Shown in pieces: positions 46,241-54,689 of a stretch of 64,000 nt of DNA. The notes below the pieces were generated by a model. That model saw nothing but the letters and a program-made list of their open reading frames with translations. It was not told where the DNA came from and did no database searches. Origin of the DNA: Clostridium formicaceticum (GTDB lineage: Bacteria; Bacillota; Clostridia; Peptostreptococcales; Natronincolaceae); contig NZ_CP017603.1 in assembly GCF_001854185.1 (NCBI RefSeq), positions 248,001-312,000 on the forward strand, written 5' to 3'. Within the stretch, counting starts at the first letter, position 1. Each line of letters begins with the position of its first letter. The position numbers and the translations under genes were made by a program.

Positions 46241-46648
46241 CTATTTTCCCTTCCTCATGCCTACCGAGATTTTTTCATAGGTATTCACCAAGCCCTCCAG
46301 CCATGAAGGCAGCTTTTCATCATTTTCCTCCACCTGTTCCTTGATAAATGCGGCTAGACTATTAGCATTCACCGTCTCATAAACCAAGTCTCCATAGCCC
46401 TCCTTCTTTAGAGCTGTAAAAAGGGCTTCTTTTCTTTGTGGTATAGCATTGGCATAGAGCTTGGTGTTTAAGTAATACATCATTCCTCCTCGATTGAAAT
46501 TTTCCAGCTCCTCTTGAATCATGGCTTGGGACAGACTTTCCTCTAGGGCTTCAATTTTCCCATTGACCTCCTTTCTCTCCTGATCCAGTTGTTTTTTCCA
46601 TTCCTTTAACTCCTTTAGACTGTCTGCTAAAGTAAAAATTTCCTTCAT
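46241..46648 (-). CDS. Hypothetical coiled-coil phage protein
   Basis: About 135 residues, with an N-terminal coiled coil and a region around GMMYYLNTKLYANAIPQRKE resembling phage accessory replication proteins of unknown role. The ATG at 46648 is nine bases from AGAGGGG; the ATG at 46657 abuts it. It opens the run after the broken SNF2 gene. Confidence 0.65.
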   Translation of the reverse strand: MKEIFTLADSLKELKEWKKQLDQERKEVNGKIEALEESLSQAMIQEELENFNRGGMMYYLNTKLYANAIPQRKEALFTALKKEGYGDLVYETVNANSLAAFIKEQVEENDEKLPSWLEGLVNTYEKISVGMRKGK

Positions 46649-46657
46649 TAAATTCAT

Positions 46658-46917
46658 CCCCTCTTTCTTTTATCATGGTTTTACTCCTTGGGTATAAGAC
46701 CCCTGCCTCTAAGGATTAGTATAGGTGGGGTAGCCTCTGCCAATGCCTTCCGATATTTAGCTTTAACTGGAGAATGTTGGAGACTTTCCCCTTCCGTCTC
46801 CAGTAGCTTGGCTAAATCCTCTATATATGGCTTGATCTATAGGATAACTACCTCCCGATAGGCTACTTAGGGTAGCTGAAAATTTTACCCAGCTTCCTCC
46901 AGTACCCCTGGGCTTCT
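46658..46917 (-). other. Gap with possible decayed coding DNA
   Basis: Two minus-strand frames stay open for 45-60 codons here with phage-like residue use, but neither has a start codon and ribosome binding site. It may be the debris of one more gene between the broken helicase and the coiled-coil gene. Confidence 0.35.
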
Positions 46918-48409
46918 TTAATCCTTTTCCTCAAAATACTCCCTCCAATTGTCCACCACTTCCTTAGCGATATTCTCCTTTTTTTCTAGGGCTGCCATGA
47001 TCTTTTCATCCACCGTCTTAGGTGCCATCAGATGGATATAGGTACAGGTATTTTTCTGACCGATTCGATGGATCCTTGCCTTGGCCTGGGCGTAATTGGC
47101 GTAGTTAAAGTCTAGGCTGTAGAAGACGGCGGTATCGGCGGCATGGAGGGTAATTCCTAGGCCGGCGGTTTGGATTTGGGCGATGAAGACTTTGCAGGTC
47201 TCCTCCTCTTGAAACCGTCTTACCTCCTCTCCTCGATTTTTTACTGCTCCAGTAATGCAGCTGTACTGAAGTTTCATCTTCTGTAGCATTTTTTCTATGG
47301 CTTTAATCTCTGCTAGAAATCAGGCAAAGATCACCAGCTTTTTTCCTTCATCCATCAAATCCTCCACAATTTCTTGTAAAACCTCCAGCTTAGCGGTGGA
47401 TATCTCATTGGTTATCCCCTCATCTGTGTGGATATAGCCTCCCGTCAGCTGGCTGAGCCTTAAGAGTCTTGTTAAGACATTCTGGGCGGTGATCTCTCCC
47501 TTTTCCAACTGTACATAGCTATCCTTTACCAGCCTTTTATAGAGGTTAGCCGCCTTTGGCTCCAGCTGGCAATATCTGATTTCATCGATGGTTTCGGGAA
47601 GATCCAGTGCCTCCTCCTTTGTCACCCGAAGGGCTATGGTATGGGCTTTTCTTATGAGTTCCTCCATGTGGCGATAGCCCACCACCTGATATTTTCCATA
47701 GCCTCCCATAATGGCATGTCGTCCTTTGAAGGCATAGTAGCTGCTACCAAAGATGCTTTTATCCAAAAAGCGATACTGGCTCCAAAGGTCCAAGGGAGCA
47801 TTTTGTACCGGCGTGCCGGAGAGAATCAGCTTATACCTCCCACCATCCCCCAGTTTATGAAGGGCCTTGGATTGCTTGGTGGTGGGGGTTTTGATTCTCT
47901 GGGAGTCATCGGCGATGATGATTTCCGGCTGCCACTGAAGGAGCTCCTCTAGGATTCGCCAGGTGCCCTCGTAGTTGATGATGGCTATTTGTAGACCCTC
48001 CTTCCCTTGAAGGCTTTGTAGCTGCTGGATACGGTTTTTGCTGCTACCCTCCAATACCTTTACTGCATAGGGAAAGGCGGCATATTCCTTCAGCTCCTTG
48101 GGCCATACGGAAACTACGGAGGTGGGGGCCACAATCAATGCCCTCTTTGCCTTCCCCACTAGATAAATCTGTCCCATGATGGCCATTGCCGTTAAGGTTT
48201 TACTCAACCGCAGCCCATTTCAAAGAGCAGTGCAAAACCTTCCTTTGGGGCTGTCATCCTTCCATCACCCCCATGGTCCTTAGGGCCATGTTGTAGCCCT
48301 GGACTTGGTGTTGGAAGGCCTTTACCTTAATGGGCATGGGGGCTATTGCCTCTTTAACACCTACTTCTTTACTATTGGGCCACAAAATAGCAGCCAATTT
48401 ACTTTTCAT
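46918..48409 (-). pseudogene. Broken SNF2-family helicase gene
   Basis: A phage SNF2 helicase read through three lesions. Reading starts at the ATG at 48409 (GGAGG upstream) and runs in one frame to about 48255. It then shifts by one base; the shifted frame carries FALLFEMGCG up to about 48211, where a second one-base shift falls inside the Walker A region just before SKTLTAMAIMG. A long open stretch follows, with ADDSQRIK and LILSGTPVQN. A TGA near 47317 interrupts the run after KLVIFA. The C-terminal helicase part (FIAQIQTAGLGITLHA, ARIHRIGQKN) continues to 46918. Three separate lesions argue for true decay rather than one sequencing error. Confidence 0.85.
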
Positions 48410-48439
48410 AAAATCCTCCATTCCTTTATCCTTTATGGT

Positions 48440-48655
48440 TTAATGGTTTAATTCCTTAATTTCATTGAGATTAGATAAATCCTTTCCCGTATATTCCTTT
48501 AAGAATCTTAAAACCTCAAATCTAGTAATCTTCAACCGCCCCAGCTTTAAGGCCCTTAGGACTTTGGCATTGATCAAATCATAGACGGCATTTTTATTGA
48601 CCTTTAAAATTTGTGCCACCTCCTCTACGGTGTATAGATAATCTCCATGGTGCAT
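48440..48655 (-). CDS. Excisionase-type helix-turn-helix protein
   Basis: 71 residues with the MerR/excisionase (HTH_17) pattern: LYTVEEVAQILKVNKNAVYDLI followed by a LKLGRLKITRFEVLRFL wing. Such proteins bind DNA near attachment or replication sites. GGGAGGGG precedes the ATG. It may be the element excisionase or an early regulator. Confidence 0.8.
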   Translation of the reverse strand: MHHGDYLYTVEEVAQILKVNKNAVYDLINAKVLRALKLGRLKITRFEVLRFLKEYTGKDLSNLNEIKELNH

Positions 48656-48720
48656 TCCATCCCCTCCCTTCTTGTGTTTCTTTACCTACTGCCCTATGTA
48701 ATGCTGATAAAATTAAGCCC

Positions 48721-48930
48721 TTATTCCTGCTTAGAGAGTTTTTCTACCGGAAAAAGTTCGTCTAAAGGAACCTCTATGACCTCTGCTATTTTCCTAGCAT
48801 TCATCAGGCTGGGTACCGTCTTTCCCTTCATCACATCGTAAAAATAAGACTTAGAAAAACCTGTTACTGAAAGAACATAGGATACCTTGATGCCTCTTTT
48901 TCTCAGCACTTCTTTTATTTTGTTTTTCAT
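48721..48930 (-). CDS. Cro/C1-type repressor, early side of the lysogeny switch
   Basis: 69 residues, all one XRE helix-turn-helix: VSYVLSVTGFSKSYFYDVMKG then a recognition helix and IEVPLDELFPVEKL. It is transcribed away from the plus-strand XRE gene across a shared operator region, the usual Cro position. AGGAGGTGAGGG precedes the ATG. Confidence 0.85.
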   Translation of the reverse strand: MKNKIKEVLRKRGIKVSYVLSVTGFSKSYFYDVMKGKTVPSLMNARKIAEVIEVPLDELFPVEKLSKQE

Positions 48931-48962
48931 TCCCTCACCTCCTATATATAATTTACCAATTT

Positions 48963-49104
48963 ATCGAACAAATTATAAACCATTAAATTCCTTATTAATC
49001 GAACATTATTTACGATTAAAACGAACTTTTCTCTAATTTTCTAAATTTTCCTTATTTTTTTGCATTTAATATTTCATTTTATCGAACTATTTGGTATAAT
49101 AAAA
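48963..49104. promoter_or_regulatory. Operator region between divergent repressors
   Basis: The half-site ATCGAAC occurs at 48963, 48998 and 49081, and a variant AACGAAC at about 49020. The last one abuts a TATAAT at 49095-49100 that fits the plus-strand repressor gene. Repeated half-sites between divergent XRE genes suggest repressor binding. Which protein binds is not shown. Confidence 0.6.
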
Positions 49105-49136
49105 GTAGGTTATATCGTACATAGGGAGGTGTTAAT

Positions 49137-49529
49137 TTGACAATAGGAGAACGTATTCGAAAAATGAGAAAAGAGAAGAGATATTCCATCATGGATATTC
49201 GGGACCTTACGGGTTTGTCTAAATCCACCATCAGTGAAGTGGAAAATGATAAAAGCAACCCAACGACAGAAACCCTACAAAAGATTGCTAAGGCCCTTGG
49301 GGTTTCAGTAGATACTTTTTTCAAGGAAGAAACTGATCAGGATGAAGCCCCTGCTTTACCAATAGAATTTACCACCCCCCAAAAGGCGATGGAATTTATC
49401 TTAAAGCAGCCGGCTATTATGGGTTTTGGAGGATTTGATGTAAATAAGCTGGGGGATGAAGAGATTGTAGAGTTTGCCAATGAGTTATTAAGACAACTAG
49501 AGCTTTTATCCTACAAGTACAAGAAGTAG
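49137..49529 (+). CDS. XRE-family repressor of the phage-like element
   Basis: 130 residues. The N-terminal helix-turn-helix IRKMRKEKRYSIMDIRDLTGLSKSTISEVENDK is followed by LQKIAKALGVSVDTFF, then a short acidic linker and a C-terminal dimer-like region. TTG start with GGGAGG upstream. It lies just before an ImmA/IrrE protease, which in ICEBs1-like systems cuts this kind of repressor. Confidence 0.88.
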   Translation: MTIGERIRKMRKEKRYSIMDIRDLTGLSKSTISEVENDKSNPTTETLQKIAKALGVSVDTFFKEETDQDEAPALPIEFTTPQKAMEFILKQPAIMGFGGFDVNKLGDEEIVEFANELLRQLELLSYKYKK

Positions 49530-49546
49530 TTTTTAGGGGTGAGCGT

Positions 49547-50011
49547 ATGATGTGGATAGATGAGGTTGTAACAGGATTACTAGATCTTTATGCTACCAAG
49601 GATGTCTATGAGCTTTATGAAGCTCTAGAGATTTCTATTGTCTACTTAGAAGAGGACAGCATTTTATTACAAGGTCACGATGCACTTTATAACAGAAATT
49701 ATTTAGATAGGGAAGTGGTCTTTCTTCGAGGGGGATTATCTCTGGAATACGAGAGATTTATTTTAGCCCATGAGCTAGGTCATGCCCTCCTACATACCCA
49801 TTTGGTCAGTAATACTTTTCATTCATTAACAAATTTGGACAAGCTGGAAAAACAGGCCAGCTATTTTGCCGTAAGACTTCTAGACGTCAAACTAGACAGT
49901 ATTGCCCTAGAGGGCTTTACTATAGAGCAAATTGCCAGCACATTGGAGCTTCCAATGGAATGTCTTGAAATTATTAGGGAGATGGAGGAGGGTTATGGCC
50001 TGAATCCATAG
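49547..50011 (+). CDS. ImmA/IrrE-family metalloprotease
   Basis: 154 residues. Zinc site HELGHALLHTH near residue 76 with a later Glu in EKQASYFAVRLL, the standard ImmA/IrrE arrangement. In related elements it inactivates the neighbouring repressor on DNA damage. It follows the XRE gene by 17 bp and precedes the integrase, the typical order immR-immA-int. Confidence 0.92.
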   Translation: MMWIDEVVTGLLDLYATKDVYELYEALEISIVYLEEDSILLQGHDALYNRNYLDREVVFLRGGLSLEYERFILAHELGHALLHTHLVSNTFHSLTNLDKLEKQASYFAVRLLDVKLDSIALEGFTIEQIASTLELPMECLEIIREMEEGYGLNP

Positions 50012-50078
50012 AGGAGGTGGTGTACAAACTTTGGTAGGTATTAAAATGGTAAGGAAAAATATAAGGTAGGTGATTAGA

Positions 50079-51209
50079 ATGCAAGGTGGTGTAAGAAAAA
50101 GAGGTGACAGCTGGTATTATTTCTTTGAAGCGGGAAAAGTAGGTGGCAAAAGAAAGAAGATTGAAAGAAAGGGTGGAAATACAAAGAAGGAGGCTCAGGA
50201 GGCCCTACGACAAGCCCTCAATGAATTTGAGAAGGCTGGTGCTGTCATTACTGAAAGTCAGCTTTCAGTGGCTGATTACTTTGATTATTGGTACAAGGAG
50301 TATGTATTGATTAACTGCAAATACAACACCCAACAGGGCTACAGAAACATCATTGAAAATCATATCAAGCCTACATTAGGGGTCTATAAGGTCAAGTCCT
50401 TATCTCCTGCTGTATTACAAGAATTTTTAAATAAAAAGTATCGAGACGGATTTACGAAGAATACCTTGGCAGGTTTTTATGGGGTTCTCTCAGGGGCTTT
50501 GAAAATGGCGGTATATCCCTATCAATTTATGAAGGAAAATCCTATGCAATACGTCTCTATGCCTAAGTATGATAATACAAAAAAAGACAAGGAGGATCTA
50601 AAGGTGATTGCCTTGGAGGATTTTAAAAGGATAATTGATCGTTTTCCAGAGGGCAGTAGTTTTTATATCCCCCTACAGATTGCCTTTCATACTGGCATGA
50701 GGGCCACTGAGGTTTGTGGTCTCACCTGGGATTGTGTGAATCTTGAGAAAAGGTCCATTAAGGTGGAGAAAATCGTCATAAAAAAAGACAGGGAATGGGT
50801 ATTTGGCACCCCTAAAACCCTATCCTCTAATCGTGAAATTTTTATTGGGGATACCCTGGTCAACATTCTAAAAAAGCACCGCAAAGCCCAAATGGAAAAT
50901 AAGTTGGAGTATGGTAAGCATTATATTAAAAGTCACTTTGTATGTACTAAGGAAAATGGAGAATTGGTTTCTCCCGACAGCTTGAAGTATTTAAGCCGGG
51001 TAGTGAACTATGAGCTGATGATTCCATTTAACTTCCATTCCCTTCGCCATACCCATGCCACTATGTTACTGGAGGCTGGAGCAAATATTAAGGAGATCCA
51101 GGAACGATTGGGCCATAGTAAACTTGCCACCACCATGGATACCTATTCCCATATTACCAACAAACTAAAACAGGATAGTGTAGATCGTTTTGAAAGCATC
51201 ATTAAATGA
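50079..51209 (+). CDS. int: Tyrosine integrase
   Basis: About 376 residues. An AP2-like arm-binding N-terminus (GGVRKRGDSWYYFFE), a SAM-like core-binding domain, and a catalytic domain with Arg in HTGMRATEVCGL near 207, HSLRHTHA near 319, GHSKLATTMDTYSHI with the Tyr near 355. All catalytic residues are present. ATG at 50079 follows AGGTAGGTG. The gene ends the plus-strand lysogeny module, and a stem-loop lies right after it. Confidence 0.94.
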   Translation: MQGGVRKRGDSWYYFFEAGKVGGKRKKIERKGGNTKKEAQEALRQALNEFEKAGAVITESQLSVADYFDYWYKEYVLINCKYNTQQGYRNIIENHIKPTLGVYKVKSLSPAVLQEFLNKKYRDGFTKNTLAGFYGVLSGALKMAVYPYQFMKENPMQYVSMPKYDNTKKDKEDLKVIALEDFKRIIDRFPEGSSFYIPLQIAFHTGMRATEVCGLTWDCVNLEKRSIKVEKIVIKKDREWVFGTPKTLSSNREIFIGDTLVNILKKHRKAQMENKLEYGKHYIKSHFVCTKENGELVSPDSLKYLSRVVNYELMIPFNFHSLRHTHATMLLEAGANIKEIQERLGHSKLATTMDTYSHITNKLKQDSVDRFESIIK

Positions 51210-51210
51210 T

Positions 51211-51251
51211 TTGCCACCCATTTAGAAAAAGCGGTGGCAAATGGGTGGCAA
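51211..51251 (+). terminator. Stem-loop after the integrase gene
   Basis: TTGCCACCCATTT (51211-51223) pairs perfectly with AAATGGGTGGCAA (51239-51251), and an inner GCCACC/GGTGGC could compete. Such repeats after int are terminators or lie near the attachment site. No duplicate of the arm was found at the far end of the phage-like region. Confidence 0.6.
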
Positions 51252-51305
51252 GGTGGCATATTTTAAGTTATTTGTACTCTAAAACCCTTCTAAATCCTAG
51301 AAAGT

Positions 51306-53060
51306 TTAGCGACAGTTTCCACATGTGTCGTGTCCTTGATCGGAACATATAGTTTTTACGTCGTTCGCTTGATCGGAACATACAACATCAGACGATTTCT
51401 TCTTCCTTTTTTTACTTCCATCATATGGAGGGTTAATTTTATCTTTAAGTCCTGTTCGGTAGATAAAAGTAAGCTTATAAGGGTTAATTGAACCATTCTC
51501 GTCGATCTCCCCTACAACAACTTTTTCAATAAGATTTTCAAAAACTTGCCGATCAAATTCGGTAACAATTTCATCTGCTTCAAGCATATTTTTCAGTTTA
51601 CGTATACGTTTTTTCATTTGAATTTCATCAACCATTCTGGAATTCAAATCCTCATATGTTTCGACTAATTCATCTAACTCCTTATTTAACTCTGTGTACT
51701 TCGTTTGGTATTCTTTTTTTTCTATTGCTTCTTCAAGGTACAGATCAGTTAGTTTTGATATCTTCTTTTTAAGTACATCTATCCTTTTCTCGATCTGTTT
51801 TACTTTCTTTTCAGAACTATTGTCATTGAAAGATTGCTCAACTCTTTCTAAAAATTCATCAAGTATTTTACTCTTATCACGCACTAGCAACGCAAAGGAT
51901 TTCATGAACGCCCCCTCAACAACTGTTTCAGGTATTCCTTTAGAATGTTCACAATATTTTTTCCCCTTTTTGGTGCTAGTAACACATTGCCAGGTTGTTT
52001 TTTGATGTGGGGTGTTTGCGTTCCAGCTTCTTCGAGAAAAGTTTGTGCCGCAAAAAGCACATTCTAATTTGCTACTGAAAGCATACTGCCGACTTAGTTT
52101 TTGTCTAACAGTACCTTTTATAGTTTTTCTAGCTTCTCCCCGTACTTGCATGATTCTCTGAACTTCATCCCAATCCTCTCTACTGATAATTGCCTGATGA
52201 TGATCTTCACAATAGAACTTATCTTCTTCACCAAAATTCTCTAATCTGCGTTTTGTAATAGGGTCAATCGTAAATGTTTTTCCTTGAAGAAGATCACCTT
52301 TATACTTCTCATTTTTTAAAATTTTTCTAACACTAGAATCATGCCATTTAGTAGAGCCATTTTTCGTTTTATACTTTAAGTCGTTCAATTCTCTTGCGAT
52401 AGTAAAAGCTCCAGCTCCCTCCAAATATCTTCCATATATGTATCGAACAGCTATGGCTTCAGTCTCATTAATGGAAATTGTTTGTGCTTCTTTATCATAA
52501 TCGTAACCAAGGCAGCTATTAAAGCCCACCAGTTCTCCACGCTTCATCTTCATTTTCAAACCCTTCTTCACATCGGCAGATGTATTTTCAACCGCCTGTT
52601 GAGCTACGGAAGCCAAAATAGTAAGGAGCAGTTCTCCATCCATGGTTAATGTATTGATATTTTCTTCTTCAAAGTAAACAGCTATTCCCATCTCCTTTAG
52701 CATACGTACGTATCGTAGAGTATCTACAGTATTTCTGGCAAAACGAGCAATTGACTTTGTAATAATCATATCAATAAGGCCCTTTTTGCAATCTTCTATC
52801 ATTCTAAGGAAATCAGACCGTTTGTCATCACGTGTCCCAGTTATTGCTTCATCGGCATAAATATCTACTAAAACCCATTCTTTTTTTTCTTTCACCAAAT
52901 CGCTATAATATTTAATCTGGCTTTTATAAGATTTGGCCTGATCCTCGGAATCAGTGGACACTCTGCAATACGGTGCAACCCTTATTTGCTCTAATGTCTG
53001 CCCTAATTTTCTGTTTACAAAAGTTTTATTAGCCTTAATTACTTGAACCGTTGCAGTCAA
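51306..53060 (-). CDS. Large serine recombinase (Tn4451/TnpX-like)
   Basis: About 584 residues. The resolvase domain begins VAPYCRVSTDS with catalytic Ser near 35 and has RFARNTVDTLRYVR. A recombinase domain (GYDYDKEAQTISINE, then LNDLKYKTKNGSTKWHDSSVRKIL) and zinc ribbon (CAFCGTNFSRRS with CEHSKG) follow, then a coiled coil. The start TTG at 53060 has GAGGGG at 8 bases; a 53099 start lacks a site. Its last codons contain two copies of a CSDQ-type unit. It most likely excises and inserts the mobilisable element that lies to its right. Confidence 0.94.
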   Translation of the reverse strand: MTATVQVIKANKTFVNRKLGQTLEQIRVAPYCRVSTDSEDQAKSYKSQIKYYSDLVKEKKEWVLVDIYADEAITGTRDDKRSDFLRMIEDCKKGLIDMIITKSIARFARNTVDTLRYVRMLKEMGIAVYFEEENINTLTMDGELLLTILASVAQQAVENTSADVKKGLKMKMKRGELVGFNSCLGYDYDKEAQTISINETEAIAVRYIYGRYLEGAGAFTIARELNDLKYKTKNGSTKWHDSSVRKILKNEKYKGDLLQGKTFTIDPITKRRLENFGEEDKFYCEDHHQAIISREDWDEVQRIMQVRGEARKTIKGTVRQKLSRQYAFSSKLECAFCGTNFSRRSWNANTPHQKTTWQCVTSTKKGKKYCEHSKGIPETVVEGAFMKSFALLVRDKSKILDEFLERVEQSFNDNSSEKKVKQIEKRIDVLKKKISKLTDLYLEEAIEKKEYQTKYTELNKELDELVETYEDLNSRMVDEIQMKKRIRKLKNMLEADEIVTEFDRQVFENLIEKVVVGEIDENGSINPYKLTFIYRTGLKDKINPPYDGSKKRKKKSSDVVCSDQANDVKTICSDQGHDTCGNCR

Positions 53061-53138
53061 TAACCACACCCCTCTCACAGTTTTATATATTCCTATCAAG
53101 CACTTATAATTAAATTATAGACGATTTTATAAAATATT

Positions 53139-53315
53139 TCAACATTTTTTTCCATTTTCAATATAGTCTTTTTTCAATTTTTTAGTAATCTTTTCATACT
53201 CCGATCTAGCCAGCTTACCTTGTTTCAAGAGTTGGTTGCTCCAGAGTATTTGAACTGAATAGCGAATTAACTTATCATCAGAATCCCTTAGATAAATCTC
53301 TCTTAACATCGGCAT
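53139..53315 (-). CDS. Small SHOCT-like protein of the mobilisable element
   Basis: 58 residues: MLREIYLRDSDDKLIRYSV, then an amphipathic run with LLKQGKLARSEYEKITKKLK that resembles the short SHOCT-type motif of element regulators. It lies between the helix-turn-helix gene and the recombinase on the same strand, overlapping the former by 13 bases. AAGGA precedes the first of two close ATGs. Similar small genes are common beside serine recombinases. Confidence 0.65.
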   Translation of the reverse strand: MPMLREIYLRDSDDKLIRYSVQILWSNQLLKQGKLARSEYEKITKKLKKDYIENGKKC

Positions 53316-53575
53316 CTTTCCTTTTCTTTTCTCTGATAGGGTACAGGCTTAAACTTCATTACCCTTTTCATAAGTTTAGCCCTCATTCTCCCCAGCATTT
53401 CTTCATCCACTGCAAAATATATCTTTCCATTGTCTCCAACATATTCAACAGTAGCCAATGCTTGCATATATGGTGTGTAAAAACCTATAATTTGGTCAAT
53501 TGAATGTGTATCACCCTGGGTGGCCTTAACTATAGTCTCATATGATATAGTTTTAGATACAGTATTAATACTCAT
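53303..53575 (-). CDS. Conjugative-transposon-type helix-turn-helix protein (HTH_16-like)
   Basis: 90 residues. The opening ISYETIVKATQGDTHSIDQIIGFYTPYMQALA is the pattern of helix-turn-helix domains in conjugative-transposon regulators, such as the Tn916-type. A basic C-terminal tail follows. The start overlaps the sigma-like gene end by 11 bases, so they are co-translated. Likely controls recombinase or transfer expression. Confidence 0.8.
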   Translation of the reverse strand: MSINTVSKTISYETIVKATQGDTHSIDQIIGFYTPYMQALATVEYVGDNGKIYFAVDEEMLGRMRAKLMKRVMKFKPVPYQRKEKERCRC

Positions 53576-53975
53576 TCCAATCCTCCAATCGTTTTTTTAA
53601 TTCTTTTAAAGCTCTGTTCCTCTTATAGTTTATAGTCCTTCTGATTGCTTTTAATGTCCTTGCTATTTCTTCATCAGTCATTTCTAGAAAATATGATAAG
53701 AGAATAATATTTCTTTTGTCCTTTTCCAGCAGACGAACAGCCTCGTAAAGAAAATCATTTTTAAAAGTAAATACTTCATCCCCCCATTGAAACGTGTTTT
53801 CTATTTCGTATTCATCATATGTTGCTATTTCCTTGACTTCATTTATAGAAATTTCTTTTTGAGACCTTTTCGCCCTTTCTTTTTTGCAGCTTCTAGCTTC
53901 TCCTAACATAACTTTCTTACAAAGTCTATCAAACTGATGTTCTACCGTTACTCTGTCATCTTGTCCTAAGTACAA
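53565..53975 (-). CDS. Sigma-70-like regulator of the mobilisable element
   Basis: 136 residues. The C-terminal half is a sigma region-4-like helix-turn-helix: LLEKDKRNIILLSYFLEMTDEEIARTLK then RRTINYKRNRALKELKKRLE. The N-terminal half is basic and variable. TTG start with GGGGGGTGAG upstream. It is first of a four-gene run that ends with the serine recombinase. Confidence 0.8.
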   Translation of the reverse strand: MYLGQDDRVTVEHQFDRLCKKVMLGEARSCKKERAKRSQKEISINEVKEIATYDEYEIENTFQWGDEVFTFKNDFLYEAVRLLEKDKRNIILLSYFLEMTDEEIARTLKAIRRTINYKRNRALKELKKRLEDWNEY

Positions 53976-54075
53976 AAGCTCACCCCCCTACCCTTTCACT
54001 AAATATCCCTATAGCAAAGGAGAATTTTGGCAAACTTTTCTAATTTTGATATAAAATATTTAATTGAATTTGTAG

Positions 54076-54103
54076 TTGAAGAAATGATAATATTTGGTAT
54101 AAT
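54076..54103 (+). promoter_or_regulatory. Candidate promoter upstream of the mobilisation genes
   Basis: TTGAAG (54076-54081) and TATAAT (54098-54103) are 16 bp apart. It points towards mobC, with about 220 bp of leader that includes the palindrome at 54168. Confidence 0.45.
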
Positions 54104-54167
54104 GTTCTTGTAACTTGTTCTACCCTTAAAAAGCAAAGAAAAATCCCTCTCAAAAATGGCAAGCATC

Positions 54168-54265
54168 GGGATTGTGTACACACAATCCCCAAAATTAAAA
54201 TTTAAGCTTTCGCCTAATTTTCAATTTTGACTTGTTAGGGAGTACCCCCAATACCCCTCTATACC
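54168..54265 (+). other. Candidate origin of transfer (oriT) upstream of mobC
   Basis: A perfect 22-bp palindrome (54168-54189, core GTGTACAC) is followed by an AT-rich run and GTTAGGGAGTACCCCCAATA. Palindromes and a GC-rich nick-like site directly before a MobC-relaxase pair are the usual oriT layout. The nick position is not established, and no gene is seen between 53976 and 54323. Confidence 0.5.
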
Positions 54266-54323
54266 TTGTCTAAATTTTCAATTTATCGAATGCTTAAACG
54301 CATAATTAAAAGAGGGTGAAAAA

Positions 54324-54686
54324 ATGGCAAATAGAAAAAGAAATATTCAATTAACCTTCTGGGTCTCTGAAGAAGAAAACTACTTAATTAATCAGAGAAT
54401 GAAGGAAACTGGATTCAAGGATAGGAGTAAATATTTAAGAAAAAGAGCAATCGATACCCACCTAATCAATGTTCATACGGAAGGATTGAACGCTTTAAAA
54501 AATGAAATTAGTAAGATTGGTGTCAATATTAATCAACTGGTTAGAAAGTATCATTATGAGGGAAACCTGGATAAAATTGATATCGAATTACTCCAAAATT
54601 ATATGAAAAAAATCATACAAATTGCTAATAAGGAAGATGATAAAGTCCAGGGAATCTATAAGCTGGATAAAAGAAATGAGGGCTGA
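54324..54686 (+). CDS. mobC: MobC-type relaxosome accessory protein
   Basis: 120 residues. A ribbon-helix-helix-like start (IQLTFWVSEEENYLINQRMKE) and the MobC signature INVHTEGLNALKNEISKIGVNINQLVRKYH. These proteins bind oriT and help melt it for the relaxase. GAGGGTG precedes the ATG. The stop is three bases before the relaxase start. Confidence 0.88.
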   Translation: MANRKRNIQLTFWVSEEENYLINQRMKETGFKDRSKYLRKRAIDTHLINVHTEGLNALKNEISKIGVNINQLVRKYHYEGNLDKIDIELLQNYMKKIIQIANKEDDKVQGIYKLDKRNEG

Positions 54687-54689
54687 TAG

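Noticed and set aside
46918-47289. Short stand-alone helicase gene
   Set aside because: It is the C-terminal part of the broken SNF2 gene, cut off by an in-frame stop.
41089-51251. Complete prophage
   Set aside because: No terminase, portal, capsid, tail or lysis genes are seen, and the helicase is broken; only replication, switch and integration genes remain.
53999-54181. 60-residue minus-strand open frame before the sigma-like gene
   Set aside because: It covers the candidate promoter and part of the palindrome, with no ribosome binding site.
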